Origin: Firmicutes bacterium UBA3914
GTDB lineage: Bacteria; Bacillota; Limnochordia; Darwinibacteriales; Darwinibacteriaceae
NCBI GenBank assembly: GCA_002391385.1
Contig: DGEY01000053.1
Span: 23,505 to 30,372, forward strand
Direction: 5' to 3'
DNA: 6,868 bases
Below are positions 6,129 through 6,868 of the stretch, one piece after another; position 1 is the stretch's first letter, and the number at the start of each line of letters is the position of its first letter. The translations under genes and the position numbers were made by a program. The notes under the pieces were generated by a model. It saw nothing but the letters and a program-made list of their open reading frames with translations, was not told the origin of the DNA and did no database searches.

Positions 6129-6311
6129 CTACACGTAGCGTTGGCATCTTTCGCACCAGGGCTTTCCGTCCTCCGAGCCTGGTATTATAGAGCTGCAGTG
6201 TGGGCATCGTGTGAGGGGCTTAAATGTCCCACCAGTCACTTCCTTCAGCTCTTCGTCCACAAGTTCCTGCCCTTCCCCCAACGGACGATCCTCTCGACCT
6301 TTGGGCTGCAC
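6129..6311 (-). CDS. Short-leader zinc-ribbon protein, third family member
   Basis: This is a 60-residue minus-strand protein. Residues 16-28 are ELVDEELKEVTGG, the Nif11-type leader end with Gly27-Gly28. The tail has C36-x2-C39-x13-C53-x2-C56, with RCPHC almost repeating the CPHC of the gene at 253. The helical first half of the leader (LxxLAxxxGIxL... and the H-P segment), present in the two plus-strand genes, is missing. GTG 6311 is chosen because AAAGGAGGT (6327-6319) lies 7 bases upstream. The in-frame GTG at 6344 has no site and would add 11 residues containing that Shine-Dalgarno sequence. A plus-strand frame covers the same DNA but shows no family features. The gene may be functional with a minimal recognition sequence, or a shortened relic. 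No export or modification gene is adjacent. Confidence 0.75.
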   Translation of the reverse strand: MQPKGREDRPLGEGQELVDEELKEVTGGTFKPLTRCPHCSSIIPGSEDGKPWCERCQRYV

Positions 6312-6318
6312 GCGAACT

Positions 6319-6327
6319 ACCTCCTTT
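6319..6327 (-). promoter_or_regulatory. Ribosome binding site deciding the GTG 6311 start
   Basis: On the minus strand AAAGGAGGT lies 7 bases before GTG 6311. It is the best Shine-Dalgarno match in this part of the window, which supports both the reality of the small gene and its short leader. Confidence 0.8.
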
Positions 6328-6493
6328 CCACTGAGTTTGTGCACTGCAGGCTGTTGTCAAGACGCCATGGTTGTCCGAAGGCCGCAGTAACTCTAGGCAA
6401 AGATAAGGGAACAAGGGCGCTCGCCTTCGTGGGGGGGCCTGACCGGCTGAAACTCCTGCAGTTTTCCGCCGCCCAAATCCATCCCACTACGTC
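6328..6493 (-). other. Long 5' leader region of the third zinc-ribbon gene
   Basis: Between the possible -10 (6499-6494) and the ribosome site lie about 165 bases with no supported gene. A TTGACA at 6360-6355 (minus) has no matching -10. I saw no known riboswitch here. Minus- and plus-strand open frames crossing this stretch have no recognisable features. Confidence 0.4.
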
Positions 6494-6499
6494 ATTATA
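6494..6499 (-). promoter_or_regulatory. Possible -10 element downstream of conserved block B
   Basis: On the minus strand a perfect TATAAT begins 6 bases after the TAATGGT end of the conserved block. No standard -35 lies 16-18 bases upstream, so if real it would depend on the block or an activator. Transcription toward the gene at 6311 would start near 6487. Confidence 0.35.
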
Positions 6500-6505
6500 C
6501 ATAGG

Positions 6506-6554
6506 ACCATTATTCACACTTTCTTGCAGTTCCTGCCAAGGTTCGGTTACCCTC
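6506..6554 (-). repeat. Conserved upstream block, copy B (before the 6311 gene)
   Basis: Read on the minus strand this block contains GGTAACCG, ACCT, GGCAGGAACT, GAAAG, GAAT and TAATGGT, in the same order as the plus-strand block at 632-689. A GGTTAC/GTAACC inverted repeat spans 6561-6545. Both copies lie upstream of leader/zinc-ribbon genes, here with about 195 bases to the start codon. Confidence 0.6.
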
Positions 6555-6659
6555 AGTAACCTCTTCGCTTGTTTTTCCTTTGCCGGGTAGTAACGCTATC
6601 CACGGCCGGCATGAGGCGACGTTTCATTCCTGGGTCGTTCTTGGGATCAACAAACAGTA

Positions 6660-6694
6660 TTCGAAAAACAAAAAATCCCCAGCTTCTGCTGGGG
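6660..6694 (-). terminator. Terminator of the tRNA-Leu gene
   Basis: On the minus strand CCCCAGC (6694-6688) pairs with GCTGGGG (6683-6677) around a 4-base loop and runs into ATTTTTTGTTTTT. It starts 13 bases after the tRNA 3' end. This is a strong intrinsic terminator. Confidence 0.93.
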
Positions 6695-6707
6695 TTCACT
6701 TTCTTGA

Positions 6708-6793
6708 TGGTGCCGAAGGTGGGAGTTGAACCCACACGGGCTTGTGCCCACTGCGCCCTGAACGCAGCGCGTCTGCCATTCCGCCACTTCGGC
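6708..6793 (-). tRNA. tRNA-Leu (anticodon CAG)
   Basis: The 86-base gene has a complete cloverleaf. The acceptor GCCGAAG pairs with CTTCGGC. The anticodon stem CTGCG/CGCAG encloses loop TTCAGGG with CAG at 6760-6758. The long variable arm (GGGC/GCCC) is typical of class II tRNA. The T arm is GTGGG/CCCAC with loop TTCAACT. A discriminator A is followed by an encoded CCA. It decodes CUG leucine codons. It is a single-gene unit with its own promoter and terminator. Confidence 0.97.
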
Positions 6794-6804
6794 TTGCCTT
6801 TTAT

Positions 6805-6833
6805 ACTTTAGCACGCCTTTGGGAAAAAGTCAA
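6805..6833 (-). promoter_or_regulatory. Promoter of the tRNA-Leu gene
   Basis: On the minus strand TTGACT (6833-6828) and TAAAGT (6810-6805) are separated by 17 bases. The -10 ends 11 bases before the tRNA 5' end, leaving a very short precursor leader. Confidence 0.75.
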
Positions 6834-6868
6834 TTGTCTGACCAGGGAAAGCGCGAAAATTCTTCTGT

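Noticed and set aside
6141..6590. A 149-codon plus-strand open frame covering the third zinc-ribbon gene and its upstream region
   Set aside because: It has no ribosome site and no recognisable domain. The opposite strand carries the leader motif, four well-spaced cysteines and a strong Shine-Dalgarno sequence, so this frame is a shadow.
6708..6868. tRNA-Leu as an attachment site of an integrated element
   Set aside because: I found no integrase and no repeat of the tRNA 3' end elsewhere in the window.

Overview
The window looks like chromosomal DNA of a moderately GC-rich Bacillota (Clostridia-type) bacterium. The reasons are strong AGGAGG-type ribosome binding sites, a canonical SAM-I (S-box) riboswitch, intrinsic terminators, a CCA-encoded tRNA-Leu, and Nif11-like double-glycine leader proteins of the kind common in Peptococcaceae-like Clostridia. 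The lineage is an inference from these features; nothing names a species.

Left part (1-1600): two complete small plus-strand genes (253-576 and 761-1096) encode proteins with the same plan. Each has a Nif11-like leader ending in an E-L-x-x-x-E-L-D-A-[VI]-T-G-G motif, followed by a short zinc-ribbon-like tail with two C-x2-C pairs. The first 52 bases hold what may be the 3' end of another such gene. A terminator separates the two complete genes. A VOC/glyoxalase-fold protein follows (1207-1578).

Middle (1670-3390): a sigma-A promoter, a well-conserved SAM-I riboswitch, a terminator and a ribosome binding site lead into a 124-residue protein that I do not recognise. So S-adenosylmethionine level probably controls a gene of unknown function. 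An AraC-type regulator with a GyrI-like effector domain follows and ends at a long hairpin.

Right part (3636-6868): a 722-residue lipoprotein carries a carboxypeptidase-regulatory-like domain and 14 WD40 blades, enough for two seven-bladed propellers. It converges at a bidirectional terminator on a minus-strand gene (6129-6311), which is a third, shortened member of the leader/zinc-ribbon family. Further right on the minus strand lie a tRNA-Leu(CAG) gene with its own promoter and terminator.

The most interesting pattern is the family of leader plus zinc-ribbon genes spread over both strands. Two of them are preceded by the same roughly 50-base non-coding block (632-689 plus; 6506-6554 minus). 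No maturase, C39 peptidase/transporter or other RiPP enzyme is in the window, so whether these are modified peptides or simply small zinc-binding proteins is open.
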